From assembly GCF_019711195.1 (NCBI RefSeq), contig NZ_CP081299.1, positions 6,606,501-6,670,500 of the forward strand: DNA of 64,000 nucleotides, read 5' to 3'. Every line of letters starts with the position of its first letter. The first letter of the stretch is position 1. Positions 35,572-44,332 of the stretch are shown here, piece after piece. The notes under the pieces were generated by a model. It made no database searches. It worked only from the letters and a program-made list of their open reading frames with translations, and was not told where the DNA came from. This stretch comes from Dyadobacter sp. NIV53 (GTDB lineage: Bacteria > Bacteroidota > Bacteroidia > Cytophagales > Spirosomataceae). A program made the translations under genes and the position numbers.

Positions 35572-35756
35572 AATAAGCAGAACCCAATCTTTACCTCGCA
35601 CCCCATTCCAGATTATTTGATTTTCTCCACCAACTATTTGAATACCGTAATTTAATCAACCTGAATTCAACTAAATTTGGATTAGATTAAGAGGATATTG
35701 AAAAAGTATATTAAAAATTTATCCCACAGAATTTGTATCTTCTTCAACTAAAAGAA

Positions 35757-38018
35757 ATGAATATGGAAAAAGTTGAAACAACTTATAACAGGCGTTCATT
35801 CCTGAAAGCTTCGGCCATTTCAGGTGGAGGGATGTTGCTTGGCACCAGCTGGTTGTCAAATTTGAAAGCAGCAGAAATTCCGGTAGATTTTAATCCGGTT
35901 GCTGACTGGAATGAGCTCAACGGTTATGTGAAAATTACCGCTGATAACATCATTCACATCATGTCACCAAATCCGGAAGGAGGACAGAATGTAAAAACTT
36001 CCATGCCAATGATCGTTGCAGAAGAGCTGGATGTGGCCTGGAAGGATGTGATTGTGGAGCAGGCTCCTCTGAATACTGACCGCTACACGCGCCAGTTTAT
36101 TGGTGGCAGCCAGGCGATTCACCAAAGCTGGAAGAGGCTGCGTACAGCCGGTGCCGCAGGCAGACAAATGCTTAGGGAAGCGGCTGCGGGCAAATGGAAA
36201 GTGCCGTTGGATGAAGTCAGCACAGATGCCAGTGTTTTGTATCATAAAAAAAGTGGCAGGTCGGCCAAATACGGGGAAATGGCTTCGGCTGCTTCCCGGA
36301 TTCCTATACCCAAAGAAGTGCAGTTGAAGGATGTTAAAGACTTCAAAATTATAGGGCACTCACAGAAGAATGTAGAATTGCCGAACATCATTAAAGGAGC
36401 ACCTTTGTTTGGTATTGACCAGCATCGCGACGGTATGCTCATCGCAATGATCACGCATCCGCCTGCTTTTGGTATGAAACTGAAATCAATAAACGATGCA
36501 GCTGCAAGGGTTATGCCGGGTATCAGGGATATTTTCAGCATCAAGTCAATGCGGGACGATTATCCGAGGCAGCAATTTGATACCTGTACTTTTCCCGAAG
36601 TAGTTGCTATTGTAGGAAACACGACCTGGGAAGTAATGAAGGCCAAAAAGGCACTCAAAATTGAGTGGGAGCCTTTTGATGATTATATGGAAAAGAAAGA
36701 AGGCCGGAATGATGCAGTAAAAGTGCCGGCCGGACTAGAAAATACTACGGACCACTACGCGAAAATGGCAGCAATGGCGGGCCAGCCAGGAAAGGTTCGA
36801 CGCAAAGACGGAGATCCGGAATCGGCTTTTAAAAATGCTGCGAAAGTGATTGAACGTACCTATACCGGTCCTTTTCTGGCACATAACTGCATGGAGCCTA
36901 TGAATTTCTTTGCTCACGTAACCGAAGACAAAGCCGAGCTTTCGGGCCCGCTTCAGAAACCTGAAATTACAGAGAAAGCCTTGTCAGCGCGGCTCGGTAT
37001 GCCTTTGGATAAGATTGACATTCAGATGACAAGGCTTGGAGGTGGATTTGGAAGAAGGTCATACGCACACTTTTTATTGGAAGCTGCACTTATATCCCGG
37101 AAGGTAAAAGCGCCCGTCAAACTGATCTATACCAGGGAAGACGACATGACTTCGGGTATTTATCGTTCGACTTACACGGCAACCTATCGTGCTGCCCTGG
37201 ATGCCAATAACAATTTAACCGGTTTTCATCTCAAAGCCGGAGGAATTCCCGAGTCACCGCTATTTGCAAACCGCTTTCCGGCTGGGGCTGTCGACCATTA
37301 CCTTGCCGAAGACTGGACCATTGAATCCAATATTACCAATGGTTCGTTCAGGGCGCCACGGTCCAACTTTATGGCTGCTGCTGAGCAGTCATTTCTTGAC
37401 GAAGTAGCGGAAGCGGCAGGTAAGGACCCGATAGATTTCAGGCTGGAATTACTCCGGCGCGCTAAAGACAAGCCGGTTGGGAAAGATAATGAATACGATG
37501 CCGAACGCTATGCAGGTGTGCTTGAACTGGTAAGAGAAAAATCGGGCTGGGACCAGGCGAAAAAGACAAGACATCTGGGTGTTTCAGCCTACTTATCCCA
37601 TGATTCATACGCAGCACATGTGCTTGATCTGGAAATAATTGACGGGCAGCCAGTTGTGAAAAAAGTGTGCTGTGCAATTGATTGCGGAATTGTGGTAAAT
37701 CCTGATGCGGCCATTAATATGACCGAAGGAGCCATTGTGGATGGTATCGGAACGGCCTTGTTCGGCCAAATGACAATTAAAAACGGAGTGCCCGATAAAA
37801 ATAATTTTAGTACTTACCGGATGATCCGAATGAACGAAGCTCCCAGGGAAATTGATGTTCATTTTGTAAAAAATAACATTGATCCAACGGGAATGGGCGA
37901 ACCTGCTTATCCTCCCGTTTTTGCTGCTTTGGCGAATGCCTTGTACAAAGCCACTGGTAAGAGGTTTTACGATCAGCCTTTTATGCCTGGCCTGATTGAG
38001 TTGAAAGGGAATATGTAA
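35757..38018 (+). CDS. Molybdopterin-dependent oxidoreductase large subunit, Tat-exported (isoquinoline 1-oxidoreductase beta-like)
   Basis: About 753 residues from ATG 35757, with a Tat signal (NRRSFLKASAISGGGMLLG). The frame matches the xanthine dehydrogenase-type Mo-binding subunit split over two aldehyde-oxidase-like domains: GSQAIHQSWKRLRTAGAAGRQML, LGGGFGRRSYAHFLLEAAL (molybdopterin loop), NGSFRAPRSNFMAAAEQSF and VVNPDAAINMTEGAIVDGIG. The active-site Glu region is GMGEPAYPP. The usual [2Fe-2S] small subunit is not adjacent, so it must be encoded elsewhere. The gene converges with the KASIII gene. Confidence 0.93.
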   Translation: MNMEKVETTYNRRSFLKASAISGGGMLLGTSWLSNLKAAEIPVDFNPVADWNELNGYVKITADNIIHIMSPNPEGGQNVKTSMPMIVAEELDVAWKDVIVEQAPLNTDRYTRQFIGGSQAIHQSWKRLRTAGAAGRQMLREAAAGKWKVPLDEVSTDASVLYHKKSGRSAKYGEMASAASRIPIPKEVQLKDVKDFKIIGHSQKNVELPNIIKGAPLFGIDQHRDGMLIAMITHPPAFGMKLKSINDAAARVMPGIRDIFSIKSMRDDYPRQQFDTCTFPEVVAIVGNTTWEVMKAKKALKIEWEPFDDYMEKKEGRNDAVKVPAGLENTTDHYAKMAAMAGQPGKVRRKDGDPESAFKNAAKVIERTYTGPFLAHNCMEPMNFFAHVTEDKAELSGPLQKPEITEKALSARLGMPLDKIDIQMTRLGGGFGRRSYAHFLLEAALISRKVKAPVKLIYTREDDMTSGIYRSTYTATYRAALDANNNLTGFHLKAGGIPESPLFANRFPAGAVDHYLAEDWTIESNITNGSFRAPRSNFMAAAEQSFLDEVAEAAGKDPIDFRLELLRRAKDKPVGKDNEYDAERYAGVLELVREKSGWDQAKKTRHLGVSAYLSHDSYAAHVLDLEIIDGQPVVKKVCCAIDCGIVVNPDAAINMTEGAIVDGIGTALFGQMTIKNGVPDKNNFSTYRMIRMNEAPREIDVHFVKNNIDPTGMGEPAYPPVFAALANALYKATGKRFYDQPFMPGLIELKGNM

Positions 38019-38038
38019 AAATGATGTTGTTTAAGGAT

Positions 38039-38059
38039 CCGGGATATATCTTTTCCCGG
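38039..38059. terminator. Hairpin between converging genes
   Basis: CCGGGA/TCCCGG stem with a 9-base loop between the oxidoreductase and the KASIII gene. There is no clear T-run, so it is a weak candidate. Confidence 0.4.
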
Positions 38060-38064
38060 CCTCC

Positions 38065-39048
38065 TTATCCTCTCAAACTAATCCGATTCTGAACACAAAT
38101 GCTGGAAAAAGTCAAACCACCGCCGAATCCGGCCAGGATTATGGTATCATCTATCCTGACTTTACCGGATCTCAGGCCGTTGTACCAGGCGATAGGAATG
38201 GAAGCAGCTGAGGTATTCCCGTATAGCTTAACACTTTCCAGGCATTGTTCTTTTGGAAAATTTAACCCCTCACACACGGCTTCCAATATTCTCAAATTTG
38301 CACTGTGAGGGATCAGCCAATCGATGCCTTTCAGTGTTTTTTGGTTTAAATCAACAAGGTTCTTAATTTTTTCAACCAGGGTTGAAACGGCCCATTTGAA
38401 CACAGCACGGCCATTTTGGTGGATTTTATTGTCATTAATAATTGCCTCACCGTTGATCGTCGCCGGCTGGTTTGACAAGTAGAGATTTTGCCCTAATCCT
38501 CCGTCTGTTTCGGTTATGCTCCGAAAAATATAATTTGTTTCACTCGCCTCCACAATGACTGCTCCGGCACCGTCACCAAACAGGATACATGACGTCCTGT
38601 CTTCAAAGTTCATTACCTTGGAAAGCGTTTCTGCGCCGATTACCAGCACTTTTTTATTGGCGCCCGATGCGATCAGGCCTTTTGCAAGGATGATCCCGTA
38701 AACAAATCCTGCACATGCTGCTGAAACATCCATGCAACCTGCTTTTTTAATGTTCATTCTGGCTTGTACCTGGCTTGCAACACTTGGCATTGTATGGTCG
38801 GGCGTGCTTGTGGCAACTATGATAAAATCTACATCCGAGATATCCGTGTGATTGGATTCCAAAAGATTCTCAATGGCTTTTACACATAGATCACTGGTAA
38901 ATTCATCTGCTCTGGCGTAATACCTGTTCTGAATTCCGGTTCGCTGTCTGATCCATTCATCATTGGTTTCAATGATCTTTTCAAAATAGGAGTTATCAAT
39001 TCTTTTTTCAGGGGCGTATATGCCTATTGATGTAATTGCAGCATTCAT
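38065..39048 (-). CDS. 3-oxoacyl-ACP synthase III (FabH-like)
   Basis: 327 residues of thiolase fold with the KASIII triad C112 (DVSAACAGF), H248 (IPHSANLRI) and N278 (YGNTSAASIP). It condenses an acyl-CoA starter with malonyl-ACP. The gene is 86 bases behind a TetR regulator on the same strand and far from other fatty-acid genes, so it is perhaps a second KASIII that sets a particular starter unit, or a stand-alone thioester ligase, not the housekeeping FabH. Confidence 0.93.
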   Translation of the reverse strand: MNAAITSIGIYAPEKRIDNSYFEKIIETNDEWIRQRTGIQNRYYARADEFTSDLCVKAIENLLESNHTDISDVDFIIVATSTPDHTMPSVASQVQARMNIKKAGCMDVSAACAGFVYGIILAKGLIASGANKKVLVIGAETLSKVMNFEDRTSCILFGDGAGAVIVEASETNYIFRSITETDGGLGQNLYLSNQPATINGEAIINDNKIHQNGRAVFKWAVSTLVEKIKNLVDLNQKTLKGIDWLIPHSANLRILEAVCEGLNFPKEQCLESVKLYGNTSAASIPIAWYNGLRSGKVRIDDTIILAGFGGGLTFSSICVQNRISLRG

Positions 39049-39134
39049 TTTATTTAAATTTCATTAATATTGATCACAAAAAATTGAAACAGACATTATA
39101 TTTCAATGTCCCATTTTACTACCAATATGCAGAT

Positions 39135-39689
39135 TCAAAACCGGGAAGAAATCTGATCGATGGCACGTTGCAAAAGTGATTTGTCGTTATACAGTTTCAT
39201 GAGCATAATACTTCCCTGAAGTCTTTCAATATCATCAAAAGCCGTTTCCTCAAAATTATCAGGTAATGATATTTCAGCATATAAATGGCTGAGTGCATTT
39301 TTCCACCGATCGAAAAAATCACGGATCGTTTGTTCGAAAAAGGGTTCTTTACCAATTGTTTCCAATAATGTATTACCAAAAAGACATCCATATCCGTTTT
39401 CAGCGTGCAGATTCCAGACGTAGCCAAGCATCCTTTTTATCCGCTCAGATGGTTTCAGGGATTCATCTGCTGAAATGTCGAATACATTCTTTTGGATTTT
39501 TTGAGAGAAAAAAATAAGGCACTGGTTCATCAAATCCCGCTTATCTGTGAAATAATAGTAAAAGTGGGATTTCTCTATTTCACAGGCTTTTGCCAAATCT
39601 GCGACGCTGGAATGATAGTAGCCGTTTTTTAAAAAGACTTCCGTAGACTTTACGATTAACTCTTCCCTGGTGGTCTGGATTTTAGGCAT
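39135..39689 (-). CDS. TetR-family transcriptional regulator
   Basis: 184 residues. The N-terminal helix-turn-helix (about 8-55, IVKSTEVFLKNGYYHSSVADLAKACEIEKSHFYYYFTDKRDL) is typical. The ligand domain follows (GCLFGNTLLETIG). A 26-bp palindrome 18 bases ahead of the start codon is its likely operator. Co-directional with the KASIII gene, which it probably controls. Confidence 0.92.
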   Translation of the reverse strand: MPKIQTTREELIVKSTEVFLKNGYYHSSVADLAKACEIEKSHFYYYFTDKRDLMNQCLIFFSQKIQKNVFDISADESLKPSERIKRMLGYVWNLHAENGYGCLFGNTLLETIGKEPFFEQTIRDFFDRWKNALSHLYAEISLPDNFEETAFDDIERLQGSIMLMKLYNDKSLLQRAIDQISSRF

Positions 39690-39706
39690 GGCTCAAAGGT
39701 AATATT

Positions 39707-39732
39707 TTTTATTTAACGATCGTTAAATAAAA
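39707..39732. promoter_or_regulatory. TetR operator palindrome
   Basis: A perfect 26-bp palindrome centred at 39719/39720 with core TTTAACGATCGTTAAA. TetR-family sites have this size and symmetry. It lies in front of the TetR-KASIII unit. Confidence 0.85.
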
Positions 39733-39808
39733 GCGCTGAGAGGTATTACCAATTTTATAAATATTTCATTTAAAACTCTTACGGCAGGATCTGAATCAAG
39801 CTGCCTTT

Positions 39809-40603
39809 TCAGATATATCCTTTCTCCTGGGCAAAAGAAATAAGCTCAATAGTCTTTTTCACATTGGCTTTTTTCATCAGGCTTTTTCGGTGCGTGTTTA
39901 CGGTATTCAAACTGATAAAGAGCTTATCGCCAATTTCTGTGCTTGAATTACCCTCAATCAGCAGTTGCAGGATTTCCAGTTCGCGTTCACTAAAAATGCC
40001 CGTTTTCTTGTTCGCAAACTGATACAGGAACTGCGGAAACTTTTCGCTTTTCGGGCCGAACATATGCCAACGTATCCGTATCGAATCAATAATACTGCTC
40101 ATATCTGTACACAAACTCAGGTAGGCTTCAATCTCATGTTTCTCATTTAATATCATTACTGAGCTTTGCCGCAAGATCGGCAAATAGACATTGTCAGCAT
40201 TTTTGATCCGGTAATTGATATGAAAATTGCTTTCGAAAGGTATCAGATCGGGTGCATTGGATGTTACAAAAGAAAGCAGTGCTTTGGATACATTAAAGTA
40301 GGTGACACGATCGTCGACGTGGATGTTCCGGACAAAGAAATCGGCAGTTAGTTCTTCGAATTTATAACCCAGGCATTCTTCAAAACCTTTATGGTAAAAT
40401 TTGCCTGTTTTGATATGGTGAATATATATGAACTGATTGTGAAATAATTTAATATTTTCAAGATAGCTTACAATTTGCAAATGCACTTCACTATCCCGGT
40501 CGGCTGGCTGGGAGGTCATGTTTACCAAAAAACTTTTAAACTTGTTTCCCTCAGTCACCACCGACTCACCGGCAATATTTCTTCCCGATGCCTGCATATT
40601 CAT
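39809..40603 (-). CDS. LuxR-type regulator with PAS-like sensor
   Basis: 264 residues. The middle region (about 50-185) has a PAS-like pattern (FIYIHHIKTGKFYHKGFEECLGYKFEELTADFF, HVDDR, then NYRIKNADNVYLPILRQSSVM). The C-terminal LuxR helix-turn-helix (about 200-260) reads FSERELEILQLLIEGNSSTEIGDKLFISLNTVNTHRKSLMKKA. It contains no receiver. It is divergent from nitB, with a 316-base intergenic region, and is the best candidate regulator of the nit cluster. Confidence 0.88.
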   Translation of the reverse strand: MNMQASGRNIAGESVVTEGNKFKSFLVNMTSQPADRDSEVHLQIVSYLENIKLFHNQFIYIHHIKTGKFYHKGFEECLGYKFEELTADFFVRNIHVDDRVTYFNVSKALLSFVTSNAPDLIPFESNFHINYRIKNADNVYLPILRQSSVMILNEKHEIEAYLSLCTDMSSIIDSIRIRWHMFGPKSEKFPQFLYQFANKKTGIFSERELEILQLLIEGNSSTEIGDKLFISLNTVNTHRKSLMKKANVKKTIELISFAQEKGYI

Positions 40604-40744
40604 TTTTTCAAAAACGTTGAGAATTGGTTTAAATTTTCTGGAAAAGTCTGTTCAAAAATGAGAAATGACTAATTATTGGTTTGAATTTAGGTAAAAAATG
40701 CTTCAAAAATTGAAAAATATGATAAATATAACCTTTTAAGGTGA

Positions 40745-40776
40745 TTGACATCCGCCATTGTTTGTACCTACATTTG
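40745..40776 (+). promoter_or_regulatory. Promoter of the nit cluster
   Basis: TTG at 40745-40747, 21-base spacer, TACATTTG at 40769-40776: a full match to the Bacteroidota -33/-7 consensus. It predicts a ~135-base leader before nitB. A 14-codon reading frame (ATG 40840-TGA 40883) lies in the leader. It is too short to call. Confidence 0.6.
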
Positions 40777-40919
40777 TATCGTTAGCAAAATAAGATTTGG
40801 CTGAATTTAATTTAAACCAAAACTTATAACAGACTGAATATGGAAAGTGATCAACGCCGGCAACTCCTTTTCATCAGTTTCTGAAATTGTATTTTTTCAA
40901 TTTATAAAACGATCACGTT

Positions 40920-41402
40920 ATGCCTAAGGTAGAAATAGAACAGCACAAAAAAGGTGATTACTTCGTAGACTACGAAGAGAAATTGTTTGAAGATGTAAAA
41001 GCTGAGCCGGGCCAGAAAGCGCTTGTTACTTTCCACACCGTAGCCTTCGAGGGTTCTATCGGTTTGGTAAACATCCTGACTGCAACACGGCTTCTGAGAA
41101 AAGGATATGAGACTTCTATTTTGTTATATGGCCCGGGTGTAACCCTGGGTTTGCAAAGAGGGTTTCCCAAGATTGGCGACGAAGCTTTTCCGGGACACAT
41201 GGTTTACGGAGAGCGCCTGAACAAATTTATGTCAGAAGGTGGGAAAGTATACGCATGCCGTTTTGCATTGCAGGCGCTTTACGGTCACGGTGAGCCGTCG
41301 TTGCTGCCGGGAATTATTCCGATCAGCCCGCTCGATGTGCTTGATATCCAGCTGATCCATACAAGGGAGAAAGCTTTCATGATGCATTCCTGGACATTGT
41401 AA
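40920..41402 (+). CDS. nitB: NitB, MSMEG_0572/Sll0783 family protein
   Basis: 160 residues, matching the small conserved protein that opens Nit1C clusters (VEIEQHKKGDYFVDYEEK, GFEGSIGLVNILTATRLL-like, LQRGFPKIGDEAFPGHM, ALYGHGEPSLLPGIIPISPLDVLDI). It is known only as 'nitrogen starvation response' family; the fold resembles DsrE-type proteins, and its biochemical role is unknown. First gene of the operon, 64 bases before nitC. Confidence 0.9.
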   Translation: MPKVEIEQHKKGDYFVDYEEKLFEDVKAEPGQKALVTFHTVAFEGSIGLVNILTATRLLRKGYETSILLYGPGVTLGLQRGFPKIGDEAFPGHMVYGERLNKFMSEGGKVYACRFALQALYGHGEPSLLPGIIPISPLDVLDIQLIHTREKAFMMHSWTL

Positions 41403-41466
41403 TTCTTGCCTGATTGATTTGCCGGAGAAATCCGAACCAGAAAAAGGAATATAAACTTTGATTGAA

Positions 41467-42435
41467 ATGGCTTCAAAAAAAATCATCAAAGCAGCCGCTG
41501 CCCAGATAAAACCGGTTCTTTTCAGCGGAATTTCGACGACCGAAAAAGTATGTGATACGATCAGGACTGCTGCAACCCAGGGTACGGACATTATCGTATT
41601 TCCGGAAACATTTGTACCATACTATCCGTATTTTTCATTCATCACGCCACCCGTTTTTCAGGGAAAAGATCACCTGAAATTGTATGAAGAATCGGTGGTG
41701 GTACCCGGCCCGCTGACCGACATGGTGGGCCAGGCAGCGAGGGAATGCAATATGGTGGTTGTTTTGGGGGTGAATGAGCGGGATCACGGGTCGCTTTACA
41801 ATACGCAGCTTGTATATGATGTGACAGGAGAAATTGTGCTGAAAAGAAGAAAAATCACGCCTACATATCACGAACGTATGATCTGGGGCCAGGGAGATGG
41901 AAGCGGATTGAAAGCCGTAGACACCGCCATTGCCAGGATTGGTGCGCTGGCTTGCTGGGAACATTACAACCCGCTCGCCCGCTACGCACTGATGGCGGAT
42001 CATGAGGAAATCCATTGCAGCCAGTTTCCGGGTTCGCTTGTCGGACAAATTTTTGGGGATCAGATGGAGGTAACGATCCGTCACCACGCGCTGGAATCGG
42101 GTTGTTTTGTGATCAATTCAACAGGCTGGCTGGATGAAGATCAGATCAATATCCTTACGCCGGATCCCAAATTGCAAAAGGCGCTTCGGGGTGGCTGTAT
42201 GACTGCGATCATTTCCCCGGAAGGTGTCCATTTATGTGAGCCGCTTACGCAAGGCGAAGGCATTATTTACGCCGATCTGGATATGGCGCTGATTACGAAG
42301 AGAAAAAGAATGATGGATTCTGTGGGTCATTATTCACGTCCGGAGTTGCTCTCATTGCGTTTAAATAAGGATTCTCAGCAGGTTTTGGCTGCCAAAGAAG
42401 TTGTTTCCGAGGATGAAAAATATGTGAACCTATGA
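41467..42435 (+). CDS. nitC: NitC, nitrilase (Sll0784 family)
   Basis: 322 residues from ATG 41467. The nitrilase fold with complete triad: E47 (VFPETFVPYYP), K129 (KRRKITPTYHERMIWGQGDG) and C163 (GALACWEHYNP). Nit1C nitrilases have been linked to use of cyanide as nitrogen source (conversion to formate and ammonia). Close relatives also take aliphatic nitriles, so the true substrate is not fixed by sequence. Cytoplasmic. Its stop overlaps the start of nitD by four bases (ATGA). Confidence 0.96.
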   Translation: MASKKIIKAAAAQIKPVLFSGISTTEKVCDTIRTAATQGTDIIVFPETFVPYYPYFSFITPPVFQGKDHLKLYEESVVVPGPLTDMVGQAARECNMVVVLGVNERDHGSLYNTQLVYDVTGEIVLKRRKITPTYHERMIWGQGDGSGLKAVDTAIARIGALACWEHYNPLARYALMADHEEIHCSQFPGSLVGQIFGDQMEVTIRHHALESGCFVINSTGWLDEDQINILTPDPKLQKALRGGCMTAIISPEGVHLCEPLTQGEGIIYADLDMALITKRKRMMDSVGHYSRPELLSLRLNKDSQQVLAAKEVVSEDEKYVNL

Positions 42436-43541
42436 AAAGCGACGAACTGTTAATAGCGCTGCAAACCTTTGGCCTCCGGCTTGGAAACAGCCAGAACATT
42501 CAGGGAAGACGGGGAGGAGCCGGGCCAACCGATCACAAGGCGGTACGTATCGCCGGAACGACGATCATGGTTCCGGTGTACAATCTGGCTTCGGATGTTT
42601 CTCCTTTCACTGCTTCGGATCCGGATGATTTTGGGACGACAACCATTATGAAAAACGGGGAGCAAGTTGGTTTTGGGCTGTTTCCGAAGGTACCTGAGTT
42701 TTACAAGCATTTCAGTTCAGACGGGGTCCCATTTTGGAAAATCGCGCAATTGCATAGTCATAACGTGTTGGCAACAACCGTTTTACAAAATTGTATCCGG
42801 TACAACGACAAAGAAACATCATGTCAGTTTTGCGCAATAGGCGAGTCGCTGAAAAATGAAACGACTATTGCGTTCAAAAAACCGCATCATCTGGCGGAAG
42901 TCGCGAAAGCGGCTTATGAACTGGACGGTATTGAGCAGTTTGTCATCACAACCGGCACCCCAGGAACACCGGATCGTGGCGCTAAAATCCTGTACGATAG
43001 TGTAGTTGCGATCAAAAAAGTCCTGCCTGATTTACCGATTCAGGTCCAGTGTGAGCCACCAAATGATTTCAGATGGTTCCAAAAGCTGAAAGATGCCGGA
43101 GCTGATACGCTCGGAATGCATTTGGAAGCGGTGGAAGAAGAAGTACGCCAGCGGATTATGAAAGGCAAGGCAGAAGTGCCGATGGATTATTACATGGAAG
43201 CTTTTGAAGCAGCTGTTGAGGTTTTTGGCAGAGGACAGGTTTCAACTTATCTGCTTGCAGGTTTGGGGGATAGTGCGGAAAGTCTGATCACAATGAGCCG
43301 TGAACTGATTCAAATCGGTGTTTATCCGTTTGTTGTTCCATTTGTTCCCGTGAAAAATACACCTCTGCAAAATCATCCGGCACCGGATCGCCATTTTATG
43401 AAAATGGTCTTGTCAGAAGTGGGTCAAATGCTGGCGGAAGCAGATCTGACATCTGATAAAATGAAGTCAGGCTGCGGAAAATGTGGTGCATGTTCGACGC
43501 TCAAAGTTTATGAGAAAAAGGCTCTGGAAGTAATCAGCTAA
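42432..43541 (+). CDS. nitD: NitD, radical SAM protein (MSMEG_0568 family)
   Basis: 369 residues. The iron-sulfur motif is an atypical CX9CX2C (C121, C131, C134 in CIRYNDKETSCQFCAIG), characteristic of this family rather than CX3CX2C. A TIM-barrel follows (QFVITTGTPGTPDRGA, PIQVQCEPPND, GADTLGMHLEAVEE). A C-terminal cysteine cluster (GCGKCGACS, about 352-360) may bind a second cluster. The reaction is unknown. Translationally coupled to nitC. Confidence 0.94.
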   Translation: MKSDELLIALQTFGLRLGNSQNIQGRRGGAGPTDHKAVRIAGTTIMVPVYNLASDVSPFTASDPDDFGTTTIMKNGEQVGFGLFPKVPEFYKHFSSDGVPFWKIAQLHSHNVLATTVLQNCIRYNDKETSCQFCAIGESLKNETTIAFKKPHHLAEVAKAAYELDGIEQFVITTGTPGTPDRGAKILYDSVVAIKKVLPDLPIQVQCEPPNDFRWFQKLKDAGADTLGMHLEAVEEEVRQRIMKGKAEVPMDYYMEAFEAAVEVFGRGQVSTYLLAGLGDSAESLITMSRELIQIGVYPFVVPFVPVKNTPLQNHPAPDRHFMKMVLSEVGQMLAEADLTSDKMKSGCGKCGACSTLKVYEKKALEVIS

Positions 43542-43563
43542 CAATTCTAACATTGATAGAAAA

Positions 43564-44163
43564 ATGATCATCGAGAAACCGCTACCGTACAAGTGTAAGT
43601 TTATCACTTTCGACTTCGCCTCGGAACCGTGGCAGCAACGCCAGTATTGGGATTTGAGAAAACGCATATTCTGCGACGAACAGAAAATTTTTGAGGGCAG
43701 CGACCTTGATAAAATTGATGATCGTGCAATCCCGATCGTGGCCGAATGCAGCTGTGGCGGAGCACTCGATGAGGTAATTGGCGTAGTCAGGATCGATGAG
43801 CGTGAGCCGGGAATCTGGTACGGAAGCAGGCTGGGTGTGGCAGAATTGTACAGGCTGATCGCAGGTTTTAATTCGGACAAATTGTTTGATGGGAACATCG
43901 CGCTGAATCCTTTCACGCTTGGAATTGGTGCAGCATTAATCTTTAAGGCGGTTTCAACAGCGAGGGCTTTGGGTTGCAAAGAGTTTTATGCGCATATCCA
44001 GGTTCAGAATGTAAAGCTTTTTCAAAGGTTACATTGGCATGTTTTAGATATGGTAACGATTCATGGAATGGAGCATGCCTTTATGCAGGCAGACCTGGAT
44101 TATTATCCGCCATCCACCATTTCAATAACGCAACTGGCTAAATATGAGAAGATAAGCGCGTAA
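43564..44163 (+). CDS. nitE: NitE, GNAT-like acetyltransferase (MSMEG_0567/Sll0786 family)
   Basis: 199 residues with a GNAT fold: LRKRIFCDEQKIFEGSDLDKID, then GVVRIDEREPGIWYGSRLGV, IGAALIFKAVSTARALGCKEFYAHIQVQNVKLFQRLHW. The N-terminal part is the MSMEG_0567 extension. Donor acetyl-CoA is assumed; the acceptor is unknown. 22 bases after nitD, so in the same operon. Confidence 0.92.
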   Translation: MIIEKPLPYKCKFITFDFASEPWQQRQYWDLRKRIFCDEQKIFEGSDLDKIDDRAIPIVAECSCGGALDEVIGVVRIDEREPGIWYGSRLGVAELYRLIAGFNSDKLFDGNIALNPFTLGIGAALIFKAVSTARALGCKEFYAHIQVQNVKLFQRLHWHVLDMVTIHGMEHAFMQADLDYYPPSTISITQLAKYEKISA

Positions 44164-44271
44164 AGGACCAATTGTACAAGCTGTTGATGATAGTACCGGA
44201 TCAACTTTATTAAGCAAGATAATTCTGTTCAAACAATTGAAAATCAGTTATCAGGTCTTTTTGATGTTAGT

Positions 44272-44304
44272 CGAACTTTGAACTCTGAACTTTGAACATT
44301 TTTT
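44272..44304. repeat. TTTGAAC-rich spacer repeat before nitF
   Basis: GAACTTTGAACTCTGAACTT repeats ending AACATTTTTT. A close copy lies at 45461-45485 before nitG and a diverged one at 30676-30716. This is a common short intergenic repeat type, with no evidence of function. Confidence 0.5.
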
Positions 44305-44332
44305 CCTTTTCCCGTTAATTTAACACTGATAG

